From positions 1,613,001-1,677,000 of the forward strand of contig NC_003075.7 of NCBI RefSeq assembly GCF_000001735.4: a stretch of 64,000 nt of DNA, read 5' to 3'. The translations under genes and the position numbers were made by a program. The notes under the pieces were generated by a model. The model was not told the origin of the DNA and made no database searches. It saw nothing but the letters and a program-made list of their open reading frames with translations. This DNA comes from Arabidopsis thaliana (lineage: Eukaryota; Streptophyta; Magnoliopsida; Brassicales; Brassicaceae). This document shows, one piece after another, positions 24,385 to 36,079 of this stretch (the stretch's first letter is position 1; every line of letters starts with the position of its first letter).

Positions 24385-25615
24385 ATACACACTTTCAATA
24401 ATCTGAATCGGTAGAACCTACCTCATTAGCTTCCTCAGCAGCCAATCTAAATCCCAATGTAAACAAAATACACGTTCAACACTTTCTAATTAGATTTTTT
24501 TGAAGATAACTATGCAAAATAATACATACATCTCTAGAAATTCTCCAACCTCAGGCATATCAAGACTGATATCCAACCGGCTACATTTACCAACGGTTCA
24601 AACAACATTTCGTCCTGCCATTATATAATTATCTATGTTATTGTAAAGATAAGCGATTTTTTTTCCAAGCAAAATCAAACTTATAGAAATTTATTACGTA
24701 GATCATATATATTTTTTTGTGAATAAGAGAATTACGTGAAGATCTATGAATTCTCCACCACTGTAATACTCATACAATTCGTTCACCCCTCGCTCTTTTC
24801 CATTTTTCATTAAATTGTTTCGCGAAACCTCCGATTGCAACACATTCCATAACATTGTTACTGAAATAATTTAACATATAAGTCATCATGACAACTACTA
24901 ATATATTTACATGCATAAAGAGTATTTAATTAAAGACTTACACATGATCTTGAATCTTGAACATAGTATAGCAAAATCATATCTCTGTCTACTTGGCTCA
25001 AGATAACGGAGTTCACCAGTATCAACAACAAAACCAATCAAGCCTTGCAAAAAAAGAAGTGATATTGATATAATGGTGTCAAAATTTCAACATATTTCCA
25101 AATGAACAACCAAATCATCTTACTAATCAAGTAGTTCTTGTCTAGAGTATCATCCAAGACCTCAGGAAAGGCTACATAAGAAAGAGTGTGTTTAAGAGCA
25201 TCTTTTGGTGGAATTGTGTTCAAAATAGTCGATTCTTCAAAAACAATCCGGTAAATGTGCTTGGTGGTTCTTCTATCGTCGGTCACATGTTTCAACGGAA
25301 AGTGATGAATAGCTACTCAATCACCATATCTAAATTTGGAGTCAAATAGGACGATGTCCTTATATTTGATCTTGGCCTCTATTCTATGATCCTATATATA
25401 AGATTTCATAAATAGTTGATTAGAAAAACATTAAACAAAACCACTTTACAATATCGGTGAGAAATTTAGTAAACCATGCATACCCGCACATCAGCCAAAA
25501 CCATACGAACCGAACGACGACCCCTATCAGACCACTCTCGCTATTTGTTTAAGACCTTAACTTGGATGGACCAACAAAGTTTAATAGGGTTCAGATCGCC
25601 GACGTCCTCATCCAT
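24385..25615 (-). pseudogene. DUF223-like OB-fold gene, copy A of a minus-strand array
   Basis: The start ATG (complement of 25613-25615) gives MDEDVGDLNPIKLCWSIQVKVL, then a stop codon (TAG) replaces a residue, and the frame goes on as SDRGRRSVRMVLADVR: the first OB fold. The second fold lies at 25038-25295 (RRTTKHIYRIVFEESTIL, DALKHTLSYVAFPEVLDDTL), with a further part near 24930-25030 (VVDTGELRYLEP-like). The C-terminal tail ends RLAAEEANEVGSTDSDY with a TAA near 24405. Predicted single-stranded nucleic-acid binding protein of the RPA/DUF223 family. At least one stop and several frame shifts indicate a pseudogene. Exon limits are approximate. Confidence 0.6.
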
Positions 25616-26299
25616 ACCCCACCGGACCTTGCTAAATAACAACCGAACAGGTGTAAACGTTTTCGTTATAAAATTATGAGTCTAACCATGAGGCATTCTC
25701 TTAGTTATAGTAGTCATAATATATAAATAAAAAACATGTTTACCGTACGATTCTAATTTCCAAGACTATTTTAACTTTTCCTATGCATGGTCTCTTCTTC
25801 CTTTGCATGGTCCCTACTATCAATTCGAAATCTGACATATCTATATATAGGCATAAAACGTCAATTAAGATACTGCCAAGATACAATTATATTTTGTTCC
25901 AGATCTTTAATATGGTATGAAATAACATTTTGACATGAAAATGATTTCTAGTTTAGTATATACTATAGTTGCATTAATTTCAAAAAAATAATGTTTTCGA
26001 TAACACCTATACTTAGATCTATTTACCCGTATCAAAAGGATATGTTATACAATATTTAGATCTAGGAGTATTTTGTTTGTTAACAAAACCAAATATATAA
26101 ATCAAAATACTGAAGATGTTAAAAAAAACAAAAACTAAATACTACTTATAAGATAATACAAACATTAGTTATATATTATTTTAGAACATTAGTTTTAACA
26201 TTACAAACCCAAACCGAGAAGTCGAATGATAAGAACATTGTTTTGATCACTAATTGATCAAGGCAAACAACACAACAATTTAAAACAAAGTATTTAAAT

Positions 26300-27534
26300 A
26301 TTCCTTGAACATCTTGTATCATCTGAACCGGAACATATTGAATTCGTAGCAGCCCAAGCATAAGCAGTGGAGAGTGTACTATATATTTAAAAAACTTAAG
26401 AGGTCATTAAACGTATGGATTATGTATATCCAACAATACATGAATTTAAATGCTATATATTACTCCGGTTCTTGATTTCCTCAATTTCGTAAAACTCTGG
26501 ATCAAAATAAAATCTAGAGCATCCAACTCTATTCATGAGACATGGTTTTCCTGTAAAATATTAAATCAGTTATGTTCTCTACCATTTTTAGAAAATACTA
26601 TGAATATATAAAAGTCAATACCTTTATACTTTTCAACATGCCAAAATGTCAAAACACAAAAAACAAAATCACGAAGGTACGAATGATCATACTCTCGGTT
26701 TACCCATACTCTCATAAAATAGTCAGCCAAATCTCCTACCGCGCAACATCTCAATTTATGTCCCCTTTAAAATTTTAAAGCAAAACAAAACGTGATTAAT
26801 AAATAAATTTTGACATAACAATCGGAAAAGAAACTCACCTATGATTCATTAAGATGAAGGGGACATAGTTACATCCACCATTCTATCGTATTGTCCAGAA
26901 ACATAAGGGATCCGTTTAAGTCGGCCTATATAAACGATAAATTGCACCGCATCTAGATTTAAAGTATTCAATTTTATTAGCTATCCCATTGCCTATTAGA
27001 ACCAAACAAATAAAAAGTTGAAACCAAAAAACGTACCAATCGGAATTTCGGTCAGGATCCTCCATCCCCTTATGCGACTATATTTTTCAGGCTCAATACA
27101 CTTACTTGGTCACCGTTCATAAGTGGCAGTAATTTTGGTTGGTTGATGGAACCATATACGGAACATGTTGGTCGTGTTACTCAACATGTCCGGCAGGTAC
27201 AGAACCAAAAAATCAGATACAAAGTACCATGTGTTTTCCCTCAAGCCAGTTATATTATCATGATCATGATCAAAGGGACCACAGGTAATAGTAGCTTCAA
27301 ATTTAGTATGCTATATAATAAGAATAAGATAAACATAAAGTATGTAAGGCAAATCACAAAAATTAAAATATATTGAAAGTGATAATAGTGTTTAACCGCT
27401 AAATTGGCAAGAATCATCTCCAACTTCAAGTTAGGTCTGCCATAATTTATGTACCAAAAAACCAATACATTGACACAAATTACGCGATTTATATCATAAG
27501 GTGTAAGATCCTCGACCCTCGTCAAATGATGCAT
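26300..27534 (-). pseudogene. DUF223-like OB-fold gene, copy B of the array
   Basis: The start is at the complement of 27534: MHHLTRVEDLTPYDINRVI, then VNVLVFWYINYGRPNLKLEMILANL (first OB fold). The second part lies near 27110-27290 (GLRENTWYFVSDFLVLYLPDM, FRIWFHQPTK). The third fold is at 26600-26754 (MRCCAVGDLADYFMRVW, CVLTFWHVEKYKG). A tail near 26300-26550 contains YFDPEFYEIEE-like sequence and a Ser/Asp-rich end. The order of parts matches copy A and the Helitron-borne genes. It is probably a pseudogene, since the frame is not continuous over every block. The nearest neighbours are copies A and C on the same strand, about 2 kb apart. Confidence 0.6.
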
Positions 27535-27539
27535 TTTTT

Positions 27540-28440
27540 TTGTTGAATACGGTTGTGTATTCGAAGAACTTTTTGTTTGAGTGTTAGCTCAATTGTTTTG
27601 TTTTATGAGGCCACTGTCTAAACAAAGGGTGTATATATATCAAAACACTTTCCTTTTGCCATAGTCGTTATTCAAACAGGAAAATAATATATAAATATAT
27701 TTACCAATCAGGCATAGTCAAATTATTTTTTTAAAACCCCTAAAAAAACAAAATTCAAAAGTTTTATCATGCACTCGTCCAAAATACGTGTAATTGTGAA
27801 TGACAATACACTGAAGACTTCGTTTATTGTGAACGATAATACTTTCGATATTTCCCAATCAATCATATTGTGAGTGATAAGTTTGAGACATGAATGAGAA
27901 CCATTGAGCCACGTCTTTCGCGTATTAATGTCTAAACATATCATATAGCAGATTTGGTGTGTTTTAAACATATCATACATTTCTTTTTATTTATACAGTA
28001 CATATCTAACATTATATTCAAAAATCTCAACGATCAATATTTGTATAAATATTTGTTTGTTTTTTGCTGGAATGAATATACGTACGGAAACTCTACAAAT
28101 ACAATAATATATTCTTAATATTATTTTTCATTAAGACAGTCGTTTTTCGTGAGCCGAAATAAAAAGAATAATACCAAAATAGAACATCAAAGCGAACTAC
28201 TTAGACCAATCGAAGATATATGAGTATTTGGTTCGTTAATAAATCTAAACATATAAAGGATATCAATGGTGATAAGATAATAACATCTTTAAAGCAAATC
28301 AAAACCATGAAGTCGAATGATACGATCATTGGTTTGATGACTATTTATCAAGTCAAAACAGCACATGTTTTAAAAAACATATAAGGTAACAGAATATTTT
28401 ATTACATCAAAGCACCATGCACACTTTTTCGGTAGAAAGG
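27540..28440. other. AT-rich intergenic DNA within the DUF223 array
   Basis: No supported gene. Short internal echoes (gtgaatgacaata, gtgaacgataata, gtgagtgataag within 27795-27880) suggest a small degenerate repeat. The right part holds the third, weak copy of the array's 3' flank. Confidence 0.4.
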
Positions 28441-28444
28441 CTTC

Positions 28445-29345
28445 TGGTATTGATGGCTTCAATTCTCATCAACAACTTCACCTAGCTCAGCTGGTGGCAT
28501 CCGTACAAGGAATTGAGCCCTCTAAAAGTAGAAAAAAAAGAAATTAATTTATTAGATTAATTTTTTTTTTATAATACGCTTTTTAGTAAATAAATAGTGA
28601 AAATAAAAACGTTCTTACGTGATGCGAGCCATGTTAATCTTTGGGTAAGTTTGATTGAATACAATTCTTGAAGCACCATTATATGAGATTAGACATTGAC
28701 GACCTAAAATAATTATGTTTTAAAACCATTGCATTAACTTGTTAAATTAAATAGATGATGAGAAGAGTGTTAATATTTACCTTCATGATCCGAAATCATC
28801 CAAAATCGAAGCACACAGGTTGTAGGATTCATACCAAAACGCCATTCATAACCAAGACCTAGTCCAAGATCCCTCCATAAACGCACAAACAAATCACAAG
28901 TATATCCACTTGCAACACATGTCAGAGATTTTCCCCTAATAAGAACATCAAAATTATTTCTCTCAATCATCTAAGTTCCATGAATTTAGACACCTATAAA
29001 GATAACAATATTTACTATTTTTTAATATAATTATATATAACCATATAGATGCAGAACTATATAGTCGGAAATACTAATCAAGTATTTTTTAGCTCAAACT
29101 CAAGAAATTGAGAAAGTCTAGGATTTTAAAAATCTTGAGGAACATAATCGAGTCTTGTTATATTCCCAACTCTCACGACAACACCATAAGCATCTACACA
29201 AAATAATCGAAAACATGAAAGTTTTAGATTTCCAAAGAAACAGACTCAATAATTTAATATTTTTAAAAAAGAAGGTTACCATGAGCAATTGTACAATTAA
29301 CCGTCTTGTTTTCGATCATGGAGAAGGAAACAAATCGAAAAAAGT
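28445..29345 (-). pseudogene. DUF223-like OB-fold gene, copy C, lacking its first part
   Basis: Blocks in order on the minus strand: about 29345-29260 (NNFFRFVSFSMIENKT), 29190-29080 (VVRVGNITRLDYVPQD), 28970-28776 (NNFDVLIRGKSLTCVASGYTCDLF and CVLRFWMISDHEG) and 28520-28465 (AQFLVRMPPAELGEVVDEN with a stop). It is far closer to Helitron cargo gene 3 (13485-14799) than to copies A and B. Over the third OB fold, about 80 percent of residues are the same by eye. The first OB fold is missing: homology stops near 29345 in AT-rich DNA. Confidence 0.7.
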
Positions 29346-29349
29346 TATT

Positions 29350-29811
29350 ATAAGTGGTGTGTTATAAAAGTGGTGTGTTATAAATAAAAATTATTATATT
29401 AGTTATTTCTTGTACTCGTTAAAAATATTATAAATTTATTTATCTTAATCCATAAAAAATTAAAATATTAAATTTAATTTCATCATAGAATAATAATTTG
29501 TGTTATCTAATAGCACTTCATATATATATATTTTGTCATATTAAAACAAAACTAAATTTATTTGTTAATATATCAAATATTTAAATTATAAAGATATAAT
29601 TGTTGGAAATTCTAATAAAATTTAGAATCTTTAATTAGTATGTACATAAGAATAATAAAAATCCATTAAATAAATAAATGCATTACTTAATTATTAGAAA
29701 ATAGAAGTTAATTAATAAAGAAACGTGCATATCAGATAGTTGAAGGTTGCTTGTCAAATTTAATTGATTATATATATATATGGAAAAGTATATTATATAA
29801 TTTAATTAATT
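29350..29811. other. very AT-rich spacer
   Basis: No coding signal. TA runs at 29520-29530 and 29768-29780. It marks the junction between the truncated DUF223 copy C and the CACTA transposon. Confidence 0.5.
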
Positions 29812-31087
29812 TTGACTAGTGTACATAATACTCGAAATGCTGAACAATTTTATGAACCCGCGGTTAAAGATAATGCTTGGGAAGCCCCAAATCCTTATAC
29901 TGCAGATTTTATCAACCGTTTAAATACAGCAAGTGAGCCTCTATATGACAACTGCGGCGAAAGCTTGTCAAAAATTTCATTGGCTGCTAAAATGATGCAC
30001 ATTAAGACGAAACACAATCAAACAGAAGCGTGTGTCGATGATACTGCAGACTTGTTTCATAAGGTTTTACCAAAATGTAATGTTGCTCCAAGAACTTATT
30101 ATGAAACAGAGAAGTTGATGCGGACTTTGAGTATGCCGTACCACATGATTGATGTATGCCAATATAATTGCAAACTCAGGATTAAGATGTTTGCAAATTT
30201 TGTGAGCATCCAAGGTACAAACCTCGGAAAGCATCGGTACGGGCTACTAGAAAGCATATTCCATACAAGAGAATGTTCTATTTGCCAATATCATACCGGC
30301 TCAAGAGATTGTATCTATCCGAAAAGACAGCGCCCCATATGAGTTGGCACACAGAACATACATGTCTTGATGGAGTTATGCAACATCCTTCTGATGGCAA
30401 GGCATGGAAGAATTTCCAACATCTTAATCCTGAGTTTGCATCCAAAAGCAGGAATGTTTATCTCGAATTATGTACTGATGGTTTTAATCCATTCGAATCT
30501 TCTGGTGGTAACTACTCTCTCTGGCCCATAATTCTTACTCCTTATAATCTCCCGCCAGATATGTGTATGAAAAGAGAATATCTATTTCTTTCCATACTAG
30601 TGCTAGTGCGAAACCATCCAAAACGAAGTTTGGATATTTTTTTTACGACTACTGATAGAAGAATTGCTGGAACTTTGGATCAATGGCTTTGACGGGTTTG
30701 ATATTCAGCGAAGCAAAATTTTAATTTACAAGCAGTGTTAATGTGGACTATAAGTGACTTTCCAGCATATGGGATGTTGTCCGGATGGACAACTCATGGA
30801 AGAATGTCGTGTCCGTATTTTATGGATCAAACGGATGCTTTCCAATTGAAGAATGGTCATAAATCTAGTTGGTTTGATTGTCATCAAAGATATTTACCTC
30901 TAGATCATGTTTTTCGCCAAAACGAAAAGTCTTTTCGAAAGGGTCATATTGTCAACGATGACCCACCATATTTTATATCAGGAAAACAGTGGAATGTGGT
31001 GAAGAAAACAGTGGAATGTGGTGGAAACAATCATATAAATAGTGGCATCGAAGGATATGGCGAGACGCACCACTGGCACAAGCATAG
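29812..31087 (+). pseudogene. TNP2-like transposase, left part
   Basis: Blocks: 29812-30342 (ESLSKISLAAKMMHIKTKHNQ, PYHMIDVCQYNC), 30273-30692 (LPISYRLKRLYLSEKTAPHM, WHTEHTCLDGVMQHPSDGKAW, YLELCTDGFNPF, PYNLPPDMCMKREYLFLS), 30735-31087 (WTISDFPAYGMLSGW, SWFDCHQRYLPLDH, VECGGNNH). These match the tnp2 transposase family (Transposase_21), whose protein cuts the element at its ends. The usual N-terminal region is absent. A frameshift near 30290 and a break near 30690-30735 interrupt the frame. The homology stops at the solo LTR and resumes on its other side. Confidence 0.85.
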
Positions 31088-32246
31088 TGAAACAACCCGA
31101 CCCATGTTTTTTTTAAAAAAAATATAATTAAATATTCTCATAAATATCTAATTAAACCAACCAATAACATAATAATTAAACCGCAAGTCAGAAATACTAT
31201 TTTATGAATAAATAAATAATTCGATCAACAAAACCAAGAATAACTGACAATCCTAACCGGGTTCCAATAACCAAAAACACCAAACATAAAACAAACGAGT
31301 TCCTAGATCATCCTCTCTTCCTTGCCATGATTCCACAATCACACTTTATCTTTACCTACATCAACAACACAATGAGATGCGTAAGTATTATCATAAATAC
31401 TTAGTGAGGCGATCCTCCCATCTACGAGCTATACACACAAGCAAATAAAAAGGTATAATCACGAATACAATACAAACAAACCAGTCATTGAACAATTCAC
31501 CCAAAACACATTCACCACATCTACATATCATCACACAAAACAAATCACACAACCCAATCGCTCAGATAAGCTCATGGTCACGCACTCACCTTAACAAATT
31601 GATTCTAATAGCAATTAAACCCATGAGAGACTCTTCTTGCGTCTGAAACAGTCCAGAAACGTCCTACAACAAGTCCACAACCAAAAGCAACCTTGAAGCA
31701 AACTGGACAGGAAAAACCAGAAACAAGCAGTCTCAAAGACGAAACCCTAAAATACAAACTAACCGCTAACTATTCAATCGCTCCGGTGAAATCCTAGCTG
31801 CAGACGTCACAAAGCTGCCTACAAAATCTCGTGCCGATCGGAAAACAGACGAGACCACGATCTCAGTTTCAATCTCCGCTGGTCCCAATTCGCGTCTGAG
31901 AAAACGTGTCTCACGAAACTGCGAATAACTCAACCAATTTTAATCCAAATCCAATTCTGTAAACTGGAGAATAACGATAAAGGACTTGGGAATAACTCTA
32001 CCAAATTCGTTACCTTTTACCACGATTTGATATGACGAAACTGAATTCTCCCAAACCCGAACGATTCTGCTCCTTCTCCTTTTCTCTCTTTTTCTCCTTT
32101 ATAAAACGAAAAGTGGCTAACCAAAGCCCTAATTTCGAGTTTCCTTCTTTTATAGGCACACTCTAGGGTTTCCAATTAACCCAACCAATTAAACCCGATG
32201 ATTTAAAAACAAACCCTAACCGATTTTCTGGTTCACGGGCGTTACA
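31088..32246 (-). mobile_element. solo LTR of the Tekay-like gypsy family (1159 bp)
   Basis: The reverse complement runs TGTAACGCCCGTGAACC to GTTGTTTCA and matches the whole 5' LTR at 5158-6310, with roughly 3-4 percent difference by eye. It is flanked by the 5-bp duplication CATAG (31083-31087 and 32247-32251). A lone LTR with target duplication is the known product of recombination between the two LTRs of one element. Confidence 0.93.
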
Positions 32247-33823
32247 CATAGCATCTTTTGGGAGTTGTCATATTGGAAGACACATTTGATTCGACATATC
32301 CTTGATGTGATGCATATCGAGAAATTTTTTTTTGATAACTTGATTAACACTTTGTTAAATATCACATGCAAAATAAAAGATTCAATCAACTCACGAAAAG
32401 ATCTCACTTTATATTGTGATCGAAAGAAATTACACCTTACATCGTCTGGAAAAGCCCATGATCCAATATCCAGGTTGTCCCCTCAATCAAAAATAACATT
32501 TCTTAAATGGTTAAAAGATGTGGTGAAGTTTCCAGATGGGTACGTGTCTAACATAGGACGATGCATACACATTGATCATGGAAGTCAAATGTATGGTTTG
32601 AAAAGTCATGACTGTCACGTCATTATGCAGCGACTATTTCCGTTTGCATTCTCTGAACTCCTTCCCCATGAAGTCCATGAAGCAATATCAGGTAAATTAT
32701 AATTATTTAGCTTCAGTGTACTTATATAGTTATTAATCTGTATAATAAACTTATTTTTTCATTTATTTTTTTACAGATGTAGGAATATTTTTCCGCGATC
32801 TTTGTTTAAGAAATTTGGAAGTCAGTGATGTTCGTATGAAAAGTAATATTGCTCTGACACTTTGCAATCTAGAGAAGATATTTCCACCATCTTTTTTGAT
32901 GTTATGGAGCACTTGACTATTCACTTACCAACAGAAGCCAAACTTTGTGGGCTTGTGCAGTTTCGATGGATGTATCCATTCAAACGATTCATGTTTCATC
33001 TTAAGAAAAAGGCGAATAACAAAGCAAGTGTTGAAGGGTCAATTGTGGAACAATTTATTAATGAAGAAATTACAAATTTCAGCTCTCACCACTTTAATCG
33101 TGAAGCGACTATTGTGTCGAGTAGTGCTCAGAGACGACATGCTAGTTGTTTTGCTCAACACCACATCTACTCGTACGACGATGTGCCGACATTATTTAGA
33201 GTGGAAGTGGAAAATCATATTATGAGTGGTTAACCGATGATGACAACCACATCGCTCATACATATATTTTGCTCAATTGTGAAGAATTGGCACCATTCGA
33301 AAGGTCATTAAAAATTTACATATATATAAAGGTAAAATGAGATTTTAGTTCTTGATACAAAAAATTCAGGCCATTTCATAACGAAGCTAGAGAACGATAT
33401 GTTGGTCTCACCGAAGATTTCTTAACGACTATGAAAGAATGAGATTTTTCAAGTTGGTTATATAATTTGGTAAGTTTTAGCTACATATTTCACAATTTAT
33501 GATGTGTATAGCTTTGTAATTAAGATGGATTATATACGATATCATGATCATCTCATAAGATGTGTTCATACAGATTCATAGTGATCACACGAATACTTGA
33601 AGAAATCATCACACAACGAGTAGCAATGCAGGAGGATAACGACGATCTTCAATATTCCGCGACAGTCAATACATTGAATCTAAGTTCACTAATTTTACCT
33701 AGAGGACAGCTTGAAGACATTCCCGAAGATCCACTATGTGAAGATTCTGAAGATCATGATAGCGATCTTGAGACGACAAATTCAGAAAGTTCCAAAGAAT
33801 TCGAAAGTTCCGAAGAAGAATAA
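32247..33823 (+). pseudogene. TNP2-like transposase, right part with DUF4218
   Basis: After the solo LTR, homology continues with SFGSCHIGRHI or, one frame over, ELSYWKTHLIRHILDVMHIEKFFFDNLINTLL (32260-32350), then FLKWLKDVVKFPDGYVSNIGRC and GLKSHDCHVIMQRLFPFAFSELLP to 32695. After a GT-AG intron (about 32693-32776) come FPPSFFDVMEHLTIHLPTEA and QFRWMYPFKRFMFHLKKKANNKASVEGSI (DUF4218). The gene ends with an acidic Ser/Glu-rich tail (33560-33823, EDPLCEDSEDHDSD). DUF4218 is the usual companion of tnp2 in plant CACTA elements. Stops near 33230 and 33440 break the frame. Confidence 0.82.
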
Positions 33824-34014
33824 TACCATTGCGGAAATGATTATTGTCTAGGGAGTTTAATGTTTTATAGCCAAGTTTTTCTATTTGCTTTTCTATAAAA
33901 TAATATGAATAATATGTTTTCCCTTCTCTTGTCTTATAACTCTCATACTTTAAATCGCTTGAAACATGCCCAAAATTTTTGTTGCAGTAACAGAACCATG
34001 ATTATTATAGAATA
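33824..34014. other. short spacer between CACTA and the hAT element
   Basis: AT-rich, no gene. Its last 8 bases (34007-34014, ATAGAATA) are the left target duplication of the hAT element. Confidence 0.5.
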
Positions 34015-34484
34015 TAGGGGTGGACATTTCGGTTTAACTTCGGATTTGGTTTGGGTTTGGTTTTCTTTCTCTTGGTTTATGTGGGTTTCGTAAAACTCTA
34101 ACTATACTCAACCGTAGTTAGTTTGGTTTGCTTTGTGTTTGGGTCAGTTTTAGTTCGGTTCGGTTTTAATTCGGTTCAAAAAATTAATTAATGTATCAAA
34201 TTCTATGTTTAAATTGCATAATTCAAACAAAACCAGAAAAGAAAAACCTAGAAAAACTCAACCTATAAATATTTATAGTTATTTACAATATTTTCATATC
34301 ATTAATTAATTAATTTAATAAACACATTGGGTTATTGATTCGGTTTGGTTTAAAACCGAACCTTAACCGACCCATTTGGGTTGAGACAAAATGCAACTGA
34401 CAGGTTTGAGTCTACGCTTAAGTTTGGTTTGGGTCAGTTTGAATTCGAGTGGGTCAGGTCGGTTGGTTAAAATGCCCACCCCTA
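34015..34484. mobile_element. non-autonomous hAT-type element (470 bp)
   Basis: Terminal inverted repeats begin TAGGGGTGGACATTT on the left and, on the complement of the right end, TAGGGGTGGGCATTT. A perfect 8-bp target duplication ATAGAATA flanks it (34007-34014 and 34485-34492). An 8-bp duplication is the mark of the hAT superfamily. The interior is rich in ggttcggttt and gggtttgg phrases and their complements, and encodes nothing. This looks like a small derivative moved by a transposase made elsewhere. Confidence 0.88.
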
Positions 34485-35416
34485 ATAGAATATATTGAGT
34501 TGACGAAGTCGTAAACTCTAGCCTCATGAGTTGAGTTAAACCGAGTTGTTCAAGTCGGATAGATTGGTTTGTTCCAAATTTGAAAATTTGAAAATCCCAC
34601 CAAATAGACCGGAATAAAAATTCTGTTCGGGATGGTTCGGAAATCGGTTTATTCGGGTTGGTTATACATTAAATTTGAACCGAATTATTTGTTTAATCGG
34701 CCATTCCTTAAGAAATTGATCAAACCATGGCATTTCTTTCTCCCTCACATCACCTGCGGACACCAATATTCAATGAGATCTATATGACATTCTTATGAAA
34801 TTAAACAAGATTGAAATCTCGAAGTGGGTTTGTGTTTGTTGTATCTTTAGTTGCTTTTTGTTCATATTCTCTATAAACTTGTTATCTAAAGTAAAAGCTC
34901 TCTGTAGATCTTTATTTGCATCAGATTCTGTAGTTGTAAGTATTTCTAATCATAGATTGTCAAAAGTATTTATTGTGTAGATGACTGATTGTTCTATGAT
35001 AGCTTTTCAGTTTACTTTTATGTTTGCTTTGTTCTATGTTTTGATACACTGCTTGATTTTCTGAAGCTTTATGATTCTTCTTCATCTTTTTTATGTTAAC
35101 ATCTTTGGCGTGTTTGTGTTCCTTTGATGCAGCTGATTAAAGATTGAAGGTATAAATTGATCTGTTCATTATATCCATCCGCCGTTAATAACAGATTGAA
35201 GGTATAAACTGATATGTTCATTAGCTAGCTTTTGGAATTAAGATAGGATCAATGCAAAATCTAACAGATTGAAGCTTTCCTTTCTTTTGTTCTTACTTAG
35301 TTCTTTCTTCCTTGAAATTGGATTGAAGTGTTTTGATTAGTTAAAGTTTATAAGTGTATATGTCCCTTGTGGGCTTAAGCGTATATCTCTCTTCCAATTG
35401 CTTTCATATTTGAAGA
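34485..35416. other. T-rich non-coding DNA with short repeats
   Basis: 34560-34690 repeats the ggtt-cggt-type phrases seen in the hAT element. The phrase gattgaaggtataaa(c/t)tgat occurs at about 35144 and 35196. T-rich, splice-acceptor-like stretches are frequent. It could be a 5' untranslated/intron region of the small frame at 35417, but no gene can be named. Confidence 0.35.
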
Positions 35417-35653
35417 TTGAAAGTCATCGTTGAACTTGCAACAGATTATAAGCTTGACATTGATATTTCAGCGGACCTTATTGCCAAACTCATGTTTCAT
35501 AAAGAAAACCCAACACCACCTGAGCTTCATTACTCTGTTGAAGCACCAAGCCCATCAACAAATGGTGGGTCTTCAGGTTCAACGGTGGGACTTCAAGTTC
35601 CTAAACGCGAGACTAAAGCCTTCGTGAACCCATCAACAAATGGTAGGTTCTAA
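35417..35653 (+). CDS. unrecognised fragment, 78 aa
   Basis: The frame reads MKVIVELATDYKLDIDIS, DLIAKLMFHKENPTPPELHY, then a Ser/Thr/Gly-rich part (STNGGSSGSTVGLQ). The composition looks like true protein, with an amphipathic segment and then a linker, but I cannot name the family. The phrase atcaacaaatggt occurs twice (about 35555 and 35632), so the tail may be a small duplication. Upstream DNA looks like a long 5' intron. It may be one exon of a captured or decayed host gene. Confidence 0.3.
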   Translation: MKVIVELATDYKLDIDISADLIAKLMFHKENPTPPELHYSVEAPSPSTNGGSSGSTVGLQVPKRETKAFVNPSTNGRF

Positions 35654-36079
35654 TGTCAGATACTCATTATGTGTTAAGGATCTAGTAGGAACCAGTTCAG
35701 CTTGTAATAGGTCTCTCTCTCTCTCTATCAAATGTATTCAGGTTGCAAAATACTGTGTTTCAGATTCTTTTGGTCTAATTTGATTTTTGCATCTTTATAG
35801 ACGAGTCAGTGAATTAAGGTCAAATAATATTATGCATAAAATGTTTTGTTCTGTGACTTTTGTCTTGCCTTTGTTTTTTTGGTTGAATAATCTTTCCAAT
35901 AAAAATTGTTACAGTTCTTTGGTTGTTCCTGCTTCTTCTCTCTCTATTATTTTGATAATTTAGAGAACTTGAGAAATTGGAGCTGCCTACTTGAATTTGG
36001 ATGTTCCTTGTTTCAGTTTGTATTTGCAGTACTTTTATTCTTCTTGAGTTAAGATTCTTGCGGGTTGATTACTATCATT
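35654..36079. other. non-coding DNA with a (CT)n run
   Basis: A (CT/TC)n run lies near 35710-35728. The rest is T-rich. No gene or element end is recognised before the LINE homology begins at 36080. Confidence 0.4.

Larger units (their letters stand above)
29812..33823 (+). mobile_element. CACTA (En/Spm) transposon, TNP2-type, split by a solo LTR
   Basis: A TNP2-like transposase gene runs left to right from 29812 to 33823, with the solo LTR 31088-32246 inside it. Neither CACTA terminal repeats nor a 3-bp target duplication could be recognised, so the limits given are those of the coding homology. The transposase lacks its N-terminal part, and stops and frame changes occur, so it is a non-functional remnant. 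The second CACTA at 39262-43365 (minus strand) is clearly related in protein but not identical. Confidence 0.85.

Noticed and set aside
35417-35653. Assignment of the 78-aa frame to a WNK- or MAPK-type kinase tail
   Set aside because: Only a vague similarity of the first 30 residues. No kinase motif nearby.
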